In this document: positions 35,892 to 48,660 of the stretch, piece after piece
Numbering within the stretch: position 1 is the stretch's first letter
Layout of the letters: each line of letters starts with the position of its first letter
From: Paragyromitra xinjiangensis
Lineage: Eukaryota > Ascomycota > Pezizomycetes > Pezizales > Discinaceae
NCBI GenBank assembly: GCA_038503065.1
Contig: JBCAMK010000001.1
Coordinates: 3,782,001-3,846,000 of the forward strand
Length of the DNA: 64,000 nt
Direction: 5' to 3'
Notes under the pieces: model-generated
What the model was told of the DNA's origin: nothing
The model's database searches: none
Seen by the model: the letters and a program-made list of their open reading frames with translations, nothing else
Made by a program: the position numbers and the translations under genes

Positions 35892-37348
35892 TCAATCAGT
35901 CTTCCAGTGACTCGTCAGCGACTCCCCTCCTTCATGGTCTCCATGTTTCAGTTCAAACGCATATAGCACCACTAGATACATCAGTATCACGCCATCACAC
36001 GTAAAGGATTAAACTTACTTGTAGCGCCCACATTAACCCATCTCCATACAAGCCCCCCAACAGGACTCATGCCACCTTCCCAACTACCCGCTTCCCCATC
36101 TGCAACCTCCAAGTGCTGCATCAATAAGTGTGTATACACGCTCACAAGTATACACGGACTGTACCAGCCCAAAGTTCGACTCATTGCTTCCCCACCACGC
36201 ACACTCGCGCTGTTCTGGTCGCGCACAGCGGGTATAATCTTGGTTGCAGCGTAAAATACGAATAGTCTATAGGCGAGACTGATTACGACGCTTGGTGTAA
36301 TGGTGCTGGACGCGGAGACGGCGAAGTTGGTAATCTGGCGCAGGAACGAGGGAAGGTATAGCGGAAGGGAAGAGACGATGGAACTGTAGGAGGCCATGAT
36401 GAGGGGTGGGAAGGGGGGAAATTCGGGTTTGCTAGGGATTGGGACGGAGGACGGGGTGGATGGCTTGTAGTCGGTGAAGATCTGATACATGCAGAGAACT
36501 ATGTAGGAGAACTGCTGTGGGTAAGCCATGAGGAAAGATATGTTGAATAGCGACCTATATTTCCACTCGGAGAAGCATTTAGGGGAGGAAACTCGAGCAA
36601 GAGCTACGTACGAGAAGAGACGACTCTATAGGATTCCCTCTACCCGAACCAATACCATAGGCACACAGAAATATAGCACAAGTGACCGCAACCCCAATGA
36701 GCGAAGCATCGATATTCCCAATCTCAGGGAAAGTTGTAATTCTCCAAAGGAAGTAGACCGACGAGGAGATAATAGAACCGGACATGACCAACAACGTAAT
36801 CTAGCCCCACAAAAAAATCATCAGCACTTTCCTCCCAAAAGACATTTCTAAGACCAGAATTCCCCTACCATCCAAGCATCACTTCTATTCCGATTCACAA
36901 GCCACCTCGAAATCTGTCCCACCGCTTGAATCACCAGCAGACTGCAAAATCCCTCACACAGCTGAAACACCGGTGTCGAGAACGTCAAGAACTTATCCCA
37001 CGGTACAATACTCAAACTCTCAACCCAGCCCTCCCCACCAGCCACCCCACCCCCATCGTCGTCATCCGAGAACTTGTTGAGGGCGAATATCAACAGTCCA
37101 GGCACAACCACCAGATGCTGCAGTACCCCCACAACGGACAGCAACACGTGCATTCCCTTCCAGCATGGCGACGCGGGTGTCAACATCCGCGCGGTGGACA
37201 GCAGGAAGTAGAACAGGGTCAGCGAGAAACTGTACGTGAGGCCGCAGTCGCGCCCGCCGACGTCGAAAGCGAGCGGGATGGATAGGATGATGAGGGAGAG
37301 GAAGGTGACGCCGGTGGAGATCCGTGCGGGGAGCCATAGGAGGGACAT
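35892..37348 (-). CDS. ICE2: Ice2 family ER membrane protein
   Basis: I predict four exons (37348-36869, 36800-36612, 36514-36019, 35971-35892) giving 414 residues. The protein is strongly hydrophobic with about eight to ten membrane segments, starting in ARISTGVTFLSLIILSIPL. The family marks are GSGRGNPIESSLL at the end of exon 2, FSYIVLCMYQIFTDYKPS at the start of exon 3, WRWVNVGA before the last intron, and the C-terminal Leu-Thr-Ser-His-Trp-Lys-Thr-Asp. Ice2 is a multi-pass ER protein that keeps the cortical ER, helps inherit it and promotes ER-membrane growth and neutral-lipid turnover. The introns are 68, 97 and 47 bp. The gene is divergent from MYG1. The exon 3 acceptor (CCCACAG) is the one that keeps the frame and the family alignment. 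Confidence 0.9.
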
Positions 37349-38233
37349 TTTAGGAGGGGGTTGACGTTGCTATCGAGGGGGTGGAGGATTGATGAGCCGT
37401 GGAGGGCGTGGTAGAGAGAGGGGATCCACGGTTACGAGATGAGGGATGAGAGAGATGGGATGAGAGAGGGATGTGGGGTAGTGATGGGGGAGAGTATGGG
37501 GTTGAGGGTGAGTTACAGTGGAGGTGAAGTTAAAGAGGTACGATGTAGGTGGCGGAGAAGTGGAGGTGGAGGGTGTCTCAGAGGCGGTGGGGGAAGGGAG
37601 CCTATTGACTGCTCTACAGCTACAGAAATACAAGCAACGCCCTCTCGTGAAAACCTTCCAGATATATCACATCTCCGAATATAACATCCAGACAGTGCGC
37701 AGGAACAGACAGATTGACAGGCACTCACACTCACCACCACTGACAGCAGACATCTACAAGTGCCCAGGAACCGACTGTTCTTTCCAATGAGCACGCGATA
37801 CAGCAGATCCCTACTCTATCCCTCCCTCTGCTGCAGTCGTAATTACAAGAAATCAAACAACAATAACAGTAAATTGCGATAACCACCCCATTACTTCCCA
37901 AAAAAGAAAACAATATCTGTCGCTGGGAACGAAGAAAAGAAAAGAAAAAAAAGGTGACACCTATGGCCCGATAAGGGATGGATCCGCTGCGAGATTAAGA
38001 TAAGCTTGTCGATACGAAGGGAAGAAGGTGTGTGCTGTTACCCGGCTGCTGTGGACCGTCCCACCGTATTCTTCTCGTGTGGGATTCCGCATCGGGGGAA
38101 AGAGAAAGAGAGCCTCTGCATACCCCGCGTTTCCCCGTATTTTCTGCTCCCCTCCTCCCCTCCCTCGGCCAACTCCCTCTGGATAAATAAATATTTCCAT
38201 TCCCCTAGTTCTTCCCCCCTCCCCCACTGCTGC
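37349..38233. promoter_or_regulatory. Divergent promoter region between ICE2 and MYG1
   Basis: These 885 bases separate two head-to-head start codons. The ICE2 side is G-rich on the plus strand (37370-37600). I did not identify a specific regulatory site. Confidence 0.5.
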
Positions 38234-39445
38234 ATGCTCCGTAGTCTCGTTAGAATGGCCACCGATAATGCTGCTAAACGTTTAAAGACTACGCCGTTGC
38301 GTATTGGCACTCACAAGTTAGCTCTCTCCTCTGTGCTTTGGTGGTATAATTGCTGATGATTTCCTAGTGGGCACTTCCATGTACGAATTCCTACCTGTAG
38401 ACGGATGGGTTACACAAAAACACAAAAACACTGATACACCGAATATTTAGGCTGACGAGGCATTGGCTGTTTACATGCTCCGTCTTCTCCCGGAGTACAA
38501 AGACGCAGCCCTCACCCGTTCCCGTGACCCTACAATCCTCGAAGAGTGTGATATAATCGTTGATGTACATCCCCACCACAACCCCAATTATCACCACCCA
38601 CTAACCCCTCCTAGGTCCAAGGCCAATACGACGGCACCAAACACTTCGACCACCACCAACGCACCTTCGCTGAGACCTTCTCCCCATCCCACACAACTAA
38701 GCTCTCCTCCGCTGGTCTAATCTACAAACACTTCGCCCGCAACATTATCTCCCAACGTCTCTCCCTCCCTGAAGCCTCCCCCTCCACCGACCTCCTCTAC
38801 AACAAGCTCTACACCGACTTCATCGAAGCTCTCGACGCAAACGATAATGGTATATCCGCCTACCCATCCGACATCACCCCAGCCTTTAACGACAAATCCA
38901 TTTCCCTCCCGTCTCTCGTGGGCTCCTTCAACCCCTCATGGAACGAGCCATCCAATCAGAGCACCGAGGATGCACGCTTCCTAGGTGCTAGTACTCTCAT
39001 CGGTGAGACATTCGTGCGGAAGCTCGATTTCTATGGTAAGAGCTGGTTGCCGGCGAGGGATCTGGTTGTTTCGGCTGTTGAGAAACGACTCGAGTATGAT
39101 CCTCAGGGACGGTTGTTGGTGTTTGAGCAGGCGATTCCGTGGAGGGATCATTTGTTCACGCTTGAGAAGGAGTTGGGGATTGAAGTAGGGAAGGGCCCGT
39201 TGTATGTGCTGTATGGTGAGGGTGCGGGGAAGCCAGGGTGGAGGGTGCAGGCTGTGCCGGTTAGTAAGGATAGCTTTGAGAGTAGGAAGCCGTTGCCGGA
39301 GGCGTGGAGAGGTGTTAGGGATGAGAAGTTGAGTGAGGTGACGGGAGTGCCTGGCGGGGTGTTTGTGCATGCTAGTGGATTCATTGGTGGGAATAAGACC
39401 TATGAGGGTGCGCTGGAGATGGCGAAGAAGGCGTTGGAGATATAA
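38234..39445 (+). CDS. MYG1: MYG1 family exonuclease (UPF0160)
   Basis: I predict four exons: 38234-38316, 38368-38380, 38451-38564 and 38615-39445, giving 346 residues. A second in-frame ATG at 38255 would give 339. The family's metal-binding motifs are present: [20 protein letters not shown] spans two introns and is followed by Arg-Ser-Arg-Asp-Pro, then VVQGQ-like strand and [10 protein letters not shown]. The C-terminal half has [15 protein letters not shown] and [20 protein letters not shown], both typical. The human orthologue is a 3'-5' RNA exonuclease in nucleolus and mitochondria that coordinates RNA processing. The basic N-terminus may be a targeting signal. Exon 2 is only 13 nt, and intron 1 has a GTTAGC donor. 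Confidence 0.93.
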
Positions 39446-39811
39446 GTAGGCCATAAGCCTGTAAGACTTCGATAGCCGTTATTGATAGATTTCAAAACGG
39501 TGAATCATAGGATGAATAAAAGTTCTGCTTTTCTTTGATGTGCTCGATACGTTCGGAGCGGAGTGACGTCGTATGATGCAAATGAAACGAAACACCAATC
39601 CCTCCCCACCCCCAAATCTCTATATACCCGGAGCAGAGCCCACAGAGGAAAAAAAAATAAACATTGAAATTCCATCAACCAACATACAAAAGCTAATACC
39701 GAAAATTCCACCAGGGTGATAATTTCCTCGCTCAGGTATAAACTTTTTTTTCTATCCCTCTTTCTATGTCCCCATCCCCCCACAGTATTTTCTCCCCAGC
39801 TATCCAACTAA
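39446..39811. other. Short intergenic between convergent genes
   Basis: This is the 3' flank of MYG1 and QCR7. I see nothing else. Confidence 0.5.
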
Positions 39812-40291
39812 TTACTTCGCCTTCGTCAACGAATCGAGCTCGTGCCTTTCCGCAATCTCCCGCTCAATCTCCTCGATGTAAGGTGTGAGGTAGCGGATAT
39901 CGTGCTCGGGCTTAGTCTGTTCTTCTTTCGGGAGGACGGTGTGGGCGAGAGAACACTATTAGTTTAGTTAGCCAATCGTATCAACAGAGAATGAAGTGGA
40001 TGGAACACACCTGCACAGCACGTCTCATACGGAACATACGGTCGTATACAACCTTTGGTGGAAGCCGGCTAATCGCTTCTTGAACAATGTCGTTTTCTTC
40101 AGTAATCAGGTCGTCGGCGCTATCCTTCGAGTTAGCTTAGTTCAGAAGAAGAATTGAGGGGATGGCGGAACATACACAAGCCCAATTTGACGATACCCAG
40201 ACAAATCAGCATACTTCTCCGCCATCGGACGCATAACGCGCTGCAGCCATGGCCGCGCAAGAAGTGTCTTTGCGATTTGGAGAGGAGGCAT
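39812..40291 (-). CDS. QCR7: Cytochrome bc1 complex subunit 7 (14 kDa)
   Basis: I predict three exons (40291-40176, 40119-40011, 39955-39812), giving 122 residues against about 127 in yeast. Exon 1 gives MPPLQIAKTLLARPWLQRVM and ends YADLSGYRQIGLV. Exon 2 continues ADDLITEENDIVQEAISRLP, with KVVYDRMFRMRRAVQ. Exon 3 starts CSLAHTVLPKEEQTKPEHDI and ends with the YLTPYIEEIEREIAERHEL helix. The subunit binds cytochrome b on the matrix side of complex III and is needed for its assembly. The intron 1 acceptor is the second AG after the CTAAC branch site (GATAG), which alone restores the family spacing. Confidence 0.95.
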
Positions 40292-41460
40292 GATTTTTGT
40301 TTTTTCTGTAGTTCAATTAGCAGGGGTGGAGATGGGATAGCGGCGGCGGAAAGATGAGCGGTGATGGTGGGGGGGAACGATGGGGTTTATGAAACGAGGT
40401 CTTAAGTTCTGCCCGCCGGGTGCTGTGGGTAGGTTGTGGAACGGGGCGGGGTAGATCGGGGCACGGTGGAGCCGAAATTTTCTCGTGGTAAGCGTTATCT
40501 GATTGATCTGGATTGGTGGGGTGGTGGGTTAGGGTTCAGTGGGTCATAGTGGGGATAATGCAAGTAAGGATAAATTTTCGGTCCCAAATAAACTACATGT
40601 ATGTAGCCCAGTCAAATCCTCGCCATCTATGAGAATATTCACTTTATAAAACACTAAAGCTTGGTCTTATAGAGAGCTTCTTCGGTACCCTTCCTTCGGT
40701 AGAAGTTCTTATAGTGCAGTGGAGTTGATGGCTGGAATTGCGGGATAGTACAGTACCGGGGCTAGGGGAATAGACTAACCCTATGCAGAAAGAGCATGCT
40801 ATGAGGGACTATTTGACATCGTCAGCTTCAGATAAGACGGCGTTTTTGATAAAACCCTCCGTGGAAAGGAAGTACATATTTCAGGCATCGGGTGCTAGCT
40901 GAGAGCGTCACGTGCACAAGGAACTTGACAAACCAGTAATAAGTAATAACAAGATATCCAACTAGAATGTAGACGAATGAGGTTTCCGAAAATGAGACTG
41001 TGACGGGAGGAAAACATTGAAACCGAAGAGAGCGATATACTGGCCGGCTCTATTTGAAACCCTAATTACCAAAAAAGAAACCCGCAAATCTTTTCCAAAC
41101 CTTTCGAGAGGAGCTTATCTCCACACAAGTCCTTCGAATGAAATGAGAGGAGACTGGTTGAAATTACCATTGTCTTAAAATTGGATATACCAAACCCTAA
41201 CCCACTCCCTTGGCCTGATCAACCGGCTTGGGTGTTAAGTACATGTATTATTGAAACCGCCAACACTAAATTGTCGCAAATAAGACGTATGTACTAAACA
41301 GGAAATTTGACAAAAGCCAATCGTTCTTCCACCTTCGTTTTGGGCTAGCTTAAGGCCACCCACTTCATAGGATTCATGCATAAAACCATGACGTTGTTCA
41401 CGAATCGATACGGCCTTTCCCCTAAACTACTATTACCAGATGATAGAAACAAATACGAAA
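40292..41460. other. Intergenic
   Basis: The QCR7 promoter and the lectin gene's promoter lie here. TACATGTA palindromes lie at 40594-40601 and 41240-41247. I see no gene. Confidence 0.5.
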
Positions 41461-42673
41461 ATGGCAACGAAAGAAATCCCTCTGATTTTTAGTTCTTCTA
41501 GTAGGGTCGCCAGAGGGAGAATGTCACTTCTCCAGCTCTTGAGTCGCGAGCCGCGCTAATTTTTGGAAAGAGGGGACAGACGAAGGGATTACCGCTGGCG
41601 CCTACATAATCCGTAACAGGTCCAACTCTAGCGTTCTTAGCCTAGATTTCAATAAGCTTGATACCGAACACCGAGTAAACACTCGCAGCCTGGACAATGA
41701 TCCGGGACAGATTTGGTGGATTGAGCCACTTCCAGAAATCGACTCTCTCTTCCGTGACGCGGCGTATTCAATCACGAATATCTCCTACAAGTTATGTCTG
41801 CAACTAGTAAAACGTGAGAACATCCATACAGTCAAAACAGCAAAAAGTGACAATCAAAGTCTCTTCACTCACAGTATAGTAGCGGAGGAATTTGAAAAAC
41901 AAATTAGCAGTTATTCGACGGTTGGTGTACCGAGCCATGGAGGCCCAGAGCAGATTTGGCGGTTTCGAAGCGTCGCGTCGTGAGTTATCTACGCATTCCT
42001 CACAGCCTACGGACTAACTAAAATCTACCGCTGCCCCAGTAACAATAATTTCTATAACATAATCAACACGGGCAACAGCCACCTGCTTATTCCCGAGGAC
42101 ACTGGCAGCTTACCTCAGGGTGGTCTTGATAAACCATGGCCAACTACGATCAAAGAAAGTTGGGAATTTGTTACCCCTAATGTCTTCGCCCCCCCGGGAT
42201 GGCTGCAGATTCAAAGTCTTGGAAGCGGAGATCTCCTCTCCCAGAGATACCTCCACAACTATCCCACTCTCGTGCCGCCACCTACCTCCCCAAAGCCATT
42301 CCAATACCGTGAAGGTTGGGATACCCAATGGGCCTTAGTGAAAGCAGATATCCATAGCCCAGATGCCGAAAAACATACATGGCATATTATCAATAGACTC
42401 ACTGGAGCTGCTCTTAGAGCCACCTTACCTCCACTTACCCATTCGTGTACCTCTCATATATGTCAACATGTACAAAATGTTTGGCGTCTTGAGGCCCACC
42501 AACCCGCCAATTGGACTGGCTATCCTCGAAATGTAGCCGATAGAAATTGGACCATCATCCAACCCGAAGCACCACTCCTGCTTCAAGCAACTAAATTCCC
42601 TGTTGGAAATGGAAAGAAAGTGTTCTGCTCGGAAAAGACGCTCACCAATGACACGAGATGGAAATTCATGTAG
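41461..42673 (+). CDS. Beta-trefoil (ricin-B-like) lectin-type protein
   Basis: I predict three exons (41461-41500, 41571-41979, 42040-42673), giving 360 residues. Exon 1 codes only MATKEIPLIFSSS. Exon 2 has AGAYIIRNRSNSSVLSLDF, then GQIWWIEPLPE, YSITNISYKLCLQL and GPEQIWRFRSV. Exon 3 has NFYNIINTGNSHLLIPEDTG, WLQIQSLGSGDLLSQRYL, TQWALVKADI, HTWHIINRLTGAALR and QNVWRLEAH. These repeated strand pairs (Tyr/Ile-Asn-x-Leu... then Gln-x-Trp) are the marks of beta-trefoil lectin folds, with roughly two trefoils. There is no signal peptide, so it is probably cytosolic. It may bind sugars, for example in defence against grazers or bacteria, but that is inference. The start exon is the weakest part, because the main exons contain no ATG of their own. 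Confidence 0.7.
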
Positions 42674-43672
42674 GCGTACTCCCAGCCTAACATTATACTT
42701 CTACAGGAACACTGAGCCCGTTTTTCCCCCACAGATTGCCCCCTCCCTCCCCGAAATCTGATATTTCGAAGACTACAGAAAGGTTACACCCCGACTATTA
42801 ATATTTACAACCCTATTATCAGCTCCCTTAGGTAGCTAACACCCTAGTAGTGTTGAAGTAAGCCAAGATGCCAATCCAAAAGTTAGTGAGGGTTAGAGTA
42901 TGCATAGATACCAAGTGGTCGTAGTACATTTTTGTGGTTTTGGCTATGTTCGTTGGATTTCTATGGCCAAAGACCAGATAGCCTCATACGTTTTTCTATA
43001 AACCTTGGCCGTGTGTTCGTCTCCCTATCACGTAGTTAGCAACCACGACCGTTTTCCCTGTTCGTCATACAGTACTCTAGGTCTCATACCCCTGACACGG
43101 CCGCCCGATAGTCAACTGAGGTGAGATGATATTCTAGCAGACTCAACAAAACATTGTTTATCTCTATTCACGAAATATCAAGCAGTGAAGATAAAAGACT
43201 TTCATTGAAAGTGAAGTTAGACTAGCACCCCAATATCCCGCTGAAGACCAAAGGCTAAGAAACCCTATCATATATTCCTATATTCCTGTGAGTAGGAGAG
43301 GTGAATTCAAATGGTGTATTTCAACATACAAACTTCTGTACCTGATAGTTTCCCCCAGACCTCCAATAGACCAATAAACAAAAGACAATAAGAGAACCAA
43401 TCAGAACGCAATCTTCAGCACCGAATCGAAAACTCGGAATACAAGGTTATGACAGCTCATCATTTTCCACCAAAACTGACACGTACAAAAATATTGACTC
43501 GGAAGGTAGCTGAATCAGAAACAAGTAAAATATTTTTAACGCTCTGCTATCAAATCATCAACATACAATCTATATCACACGCTCTCGATTATGCTCCGCA
43601 AATAAAGAATTACACCGATGCATACCCTCCAAATCCTACACTTCCAACTTATTGCACCACCAAAAACATAAC
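42674..43672. other. Intergenic between convergent genes
   Basis: This is the 3' flank of the lectin and CoA-ligase genes. I see nothing else in 1 kb. Confidence 0.5.
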
Positions 43673-45352
43673 TTACAACTTCGCCTTCGGCGGCGCCTCC
43701 CTCTTCAACATCGCCTCCGCCACCAACCGCCTCTGAATCTTCCCCGTCGCCGTCTTCGGCATAACATCAATAAACCAGATCTTCGTCGGGACCTTAAACC
43801 TCGCCAACTTCTCACTCACAAAGCTCTTAAGCTCCTCAACCGTCACCTTCTCCCCATGCTTGACCACGATCGCAGCGCCAACTTCCTGCCCATACATCTC
43901 ACTCTCCAACGCAAAGCTAACCGCCTCCGCAACCTTCGGGTGCGAGGATAGCGCATTATCGACCTCAATCGGAGAGATCTTCTCACCCCCACGATTGATG
44001 AGTTCCTTGATGCGTCCTGTGATCTGGACGTAGCCCTCTTTATCGAGTTTACCCTGATCTCCGGTTCTGAAGAACCCGTCTTTGGTGAAAGACTCGGCGT
44101 TCGCTTTTTCGTTGTTGATGTATCCCTTTGTTACGTTGACTCCGCGGATACAGATCTCGCCTTCTTTGCCCTGCGGTATTTCTTTGCCGTCGCTGTCGAG
44201 GATGCGGACTTCGACGCCTTGCCCGATTCCAACGGTGCCAGGCTTGCGTGCGGCTGGAGGGAGTGGGTTGGAGGTCATTTGGTGGGCTGCTTCGGTCATT
44301 GCGTAGGCTTCGAGAACGGGTGCGTGAAGCGCAGATTCGAGTGCGTGGAAGGTAGTTGGGGAGAGGGGAGAGGAGCAGGAGCGAATGAAGCGGATAGAGG
44401 GGATGGGGGAGGGGAGGGGCGATTTTAGGAGGATTTGGTGGATGGTTGGGACCTGGATTGGGTGTTAGAATACTGATTTGGGGTCTTCTGTAGAGAGGAA
44501 GAGGGAAGCCTACAGCTGTGTACCAGTTGGCTTTGTATTTGATGAAATCTTTCCAGAATTCGCTGGCGGAGAATTTATTGGGGACGATTACAGCACCGCC
44601 AGAGAGGAGAGGCGCAAGGAAGCCAGCCTGGAGACCGTGGACGTGGAACAGAGGCATGACGAGATATGTTCTATCTTTAGGAGTAAGTTTATACGTTTCC
44701 ACGATGTTATCTAAAATTCCCTAAACACATCAGCTCAAATTCAATGCTATCAAAGTCAACACCATCAGAATCACATACGCATAGTCCTCGTCAAATTCCG
44801 ATGCGTCAATGGCACGGCCTTTGGTCGTCCTGTAGTTCCACTCGTATGCAAAACCAATGCTACATCCTCTGGCTCTGCAGTCGCAGTTGCTACAGCTCCT
44901 TTCCCCTGCAATCCTCCCTTCTCCTTCAATACCAAGAGAACCTGTCTCTTCTGCGGCGACCACTCGGCTTCTGCAACTGCAGCATTGAACTTTCTCGCTG
45001 CCTTGACAGCCGGCGCTTCAGCTGCAACAGCACCTTTGGGCACGATTACGAGTGCGCTCTTGATGTCATCGATATAGAATTCGAATTCAGCTTGCTTGTA
45101 GCTCGGGTTCAGGGGAGCTGCGATTGCGCGCTGGGAGGCAGTCGCGAGGAATGAGACAATAAATTCAAGGTTATTGGGAAGAGCGATAGAGACGGCGGAG
45201 CCAGGCGCGATACCAATTGAGGCGAGGGAGTGCTGGAAGGTGGCGATGAGGTGGTGTAGGTCGGCGTACGAGAGTGTGAGGTCTGAATGAGGAATTATGA
45301 TTGCGGGACCAGCAGACCAGGGACAGAAGGAGTTAGAGAGGGTATTAGCCAT
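43673..45352 (-). CDS. PCS60: Peroxisomal AMP-dependent acyl/oxalyl-CoA ligase (Pcs60 type)
   Basis: I predict three exons (45352-44779, 44710-44514, 44452-43673), giving 516 residues. The start is the ATG at 45352. The AMP-binding motif is HTSGTTGRPKAVPLTH, followed by TYLVMPLFHVHGLQAGFLAP, EAYAMTEAAHQMTSNP, ITGRIKELINRGGEKISP and the catalytic Lys in PKTATGKIQRR. The last residues Pro-Lys-Ala-Lys-Leu form a type-1 peroxisomal targeting signal. In yeast, Pcs60/Fat2 is a peroxisomal oxalyl-CoA synthetase; this gene has the same length, domain order and PTS1. Substrate (oxalate or a medium-chain acid) cannot be decided from the sequence. Introns are 68 and 61 bp. Confidence 0.93.
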
Positions 45353-48300
45353 TGCTACTGCTACAGATAGAGTCAATTAGCTTGGGTATATAGATTTAAG
45401 AATAATGTGAATATATTCAGAAGATCGGGAGGGAATGGCCGGAACAAATATCAGGACTCACTCGCGGGGAGAACGGGATTAGAGAAAGTGATAGCCGAAT
45501 GACGCGATATTGAGGCGTTAGTCTTCTTCCGAGTGATACGCGGACGCCAAGTTACGCCAAGTAGTCGCACATCTTGGCACGTCTTGGATTCCCCGCCGGC
45601 AGGGTAACTCCCGGGTCGGCTGTGACACTTTAAAATCTCAAAGTTGCACAACGATTTTTTTTTCTTCTCTTCTCCTCAGCCCCCCTCGCTCGAAGAATCG
45701 CTTATCGAAGCTCACAAACGGAGAGACACATTCGTGTGTTTTCTCGACAAGATACTACACTTGATTACGCTTTGGGAGAAAGTCCCCGGACAAACCTGCA
45801 AATCCCTTTCGGGGGTTTTTGCACAGCGGCAACGCAGGGAACGTAGCAGCTTCCCTTCTGATCTATACCTAGCCGTCGTCATTCGGGAAGCCGTTCATCA
45901 GTGGCGAAGATATGAGCCCGCAGCGGTGACCTATGGGTGGCGATTCGCAAAAGTTGGATTTTTGTTTCGTCGAAACCTTGATAGTTATGCGATTACCAGC
46001 TCTGAACCTTCGGGGGAAGAGGTGGCAACACAATGGGGCTCATTCTTGATACGAGGGGGGTTCACCTTTTTAGAGTCTGTAGCTTAAGGAAAGCATGGAG
46101 ACCCTGTTAGATTGATGGCACGAGTTTCTCCAGATGCCTGGTCGAACAGGTCAGATTTATCACGTCTCTGGGGTTTTCTTCGGGGGAGAGCGGTTTTCGA
46201 TATGATGAACACAAATCATAGAGTCAAGCACAGAAATTTTATATTGACTCTCCCTAAGGGGAGGGGACTGTTGACAACGATTTATGCAAACGCTCTGATT
46301 GAAAACCTCCTCCGAAGAAGGATTAAAGGGATGGGATGGGAGGAGTTGTTCTGAGATAAATAAAAACTTTAGGTTAATTTTAAATTCTTATCCTTATTCT
46401 ATTTTCGTTGTGATTCGATGGCATCGTTTTAACATTGCTTACCTGCCCACACTTTACGGTACGCAGCAAGCTGCGCAGTGGGGCTGGGCACGAGACTACT
46501 GCCCACATGCATATTTTCGATACCGTCCATCCCCGTGACCACAGTTTGCGTTTCAAACTCTCCCTCCAACCCAATGCTTCTTCGCTGATTACCCTCATCG
46601 CTTTCCGGCTTACGCAACTTCCATTCATCCCCCTCAATGACTAGCATCAACTATATTGTCCTCCTCTCCCTAACAATACCCATCAGTCTGGAAAGCTGCA
46701 CAAACGGTATCAAAGCCAACATCATGAAGACTTAACGATTCATCCAAGCTCTCATCTTAAATTCGAATATTACAAGTCCTGAAATATCACCCCCCTTACA
46801 AATACGCTCTAACTATCATATTACATAGCTTCTAGAGAAGATCCAAACATCACAAGACTGCTGAAAGGATCCAAAAACTATTCACCATCAACCTCAAACG
46901 CCATGCTTGAGACTACAATCCATACAAGTACTCACAGCAAACGATTGATGAACACCGAGGCATTTGCCAGCTTCCGCATTGTTGTTGTTCTTGATGAGGA
47001 GATCATCGATCTACCCTTCAAACCATATATCAGGCACGAGTTATTCTAAACCAACAAACCCCATCAATCCCATTTTATATATCACTAAGGCCTACGCCAT
47101 TCCAAAGTTAGTAAGGAACGACATTTGCCGATTATTCACCTAAAGATGATGACGACCCCTCAGCCTGTTCAGTCGTTCCTTTTCTAGATAGAAATTTTAC
47201 TCGCTGCCTAGATACTAGAGGCTTGCTACTACTACAAAATAACCATAGCCAGCGGTGATAATAACTGCAGTTATCAAGACGTACCTGCTCCCGTATTTAT
47301 CGAAGATTCATTTCATATGCCCCCCTTTTGTCCTTCTTGCTAATAGACATTAGAATTCATTCTCCTACAAAAAACCACTCTAAAATCTAAGACAGGCAGT
47401 TCTCTCAGCCCCTTTTTTCCGCTTCATGCTTGCCAGGAGAATCTTCAAAAGGATTCTCTCCAATTATTTGATAAAGTCGGGTTTAACAGATAGTCAACAA
47501 AATTATTTCCTTCAGTTGCTCAACGTACTTTCAGGTTACAAATGAACGCCATTTTCACCAAAAATTTGCAGATATTATATTATCAATGACTGAGATACCA
47601 CCGATCCCTGAAAGCTCGGTATTCTCAAGCTAAAGGAGCTTGGAAAGGCCTAAAGCATTATACAACTTGTGAGCCCTCCAGAACAAAGGAGGCTATGCCT
47701 TTCCCCGAGCATGTATCACAACAGAACGCTAGAAACTCTGCGAGCTCATTGAAAAAATACCCCACTAATTGATGGGAGACAATGAACTACCATCGTATGC
47801 ATGTGGGCGTTCCAAGTCCATTTCAATTGGGTTTGGCTGGTATAGAACCGTCGATATTGGCTTCTATCCTTGAGTATCAACGTGAGGAACTACCATTCTC
47901 GGAAGCTATCCGGACGGTTAGCAGAACAAAATTTTAACTGCCAACGAGTTTCTCTACTACAAATTTCACGCGTCTCTTGGATCTCGGAGGTTGTATAATG
48001 TCTAAAGAAACATTTGATACCACAACTACTTTACTACCAGGAAGTTTACATATCATTACACCTTCCCATGAAAGTAGGTATGATGAGGCAATCCACCGTC
48101 TATCAAAGGAATCTAGAACTAGTACATTTCTAACTAGCCGTCGATAATCCTCTGTCATGAAATATCACTACTACTACTAAATCTCCAGGCCAGGAGAATG
48201 TTGAAGGCTTTAGAAAATGCTATCAAGATAACCCCACAGATTCATGACGCAGCACCCACAAAAACCCATCAACGTCAGCTCCAGTAGTCAAACTCACGTG

Positions 48301-48660
48301 GATAAAGATACTGCACAACACACAAGAACCAAATCAGCATGGGAAACCCACAAAGCTCTCATGGAAGCCTATATCTGGCCTAATAGGTACACGGTTTATG
48401 ACATTTCCTTAATTTCAACACCACTTTTAACCTCAAAACCAAGGGAAGATTAAACTGCATAGTCTACCACAGCTACGAAACCCCTTAAGGCTCCACTATA
48501 CAAAAATTAACGAGCAAAGGTGCAGACTGCCTCTCGATCTAGAGGTGCGGTTCAAAATACCCCGAGGGCGTAAACTACCCAGATGTACAACATAAAAAGA
48601 CTCCCACCCCATCACCACTGCAACCATATTCCATCACGTCTCGCTTGCAAAATGTAGAAA
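45353..48660. other. Gene-poor, decayed stretch
   Basis: Apart from the CoA-ligase promoter next to 45353, I see no gene. A 147-codon plus-strand frame (45644-46087) lacks an ATG. Fragments around 47.3-47.9 kb may belong to the same dead transposon as the zinc knuckle at 48.7 kb, but they are too mutated to assign. Confidence 0.45.

Noticed and set aside
45644..46087. 147-codon plus-strand open frame
   Set aside because: It starts at TTG with no in-frame ATG near its beginning and has no recognisable family pattern, so a chance open frame is more likely.
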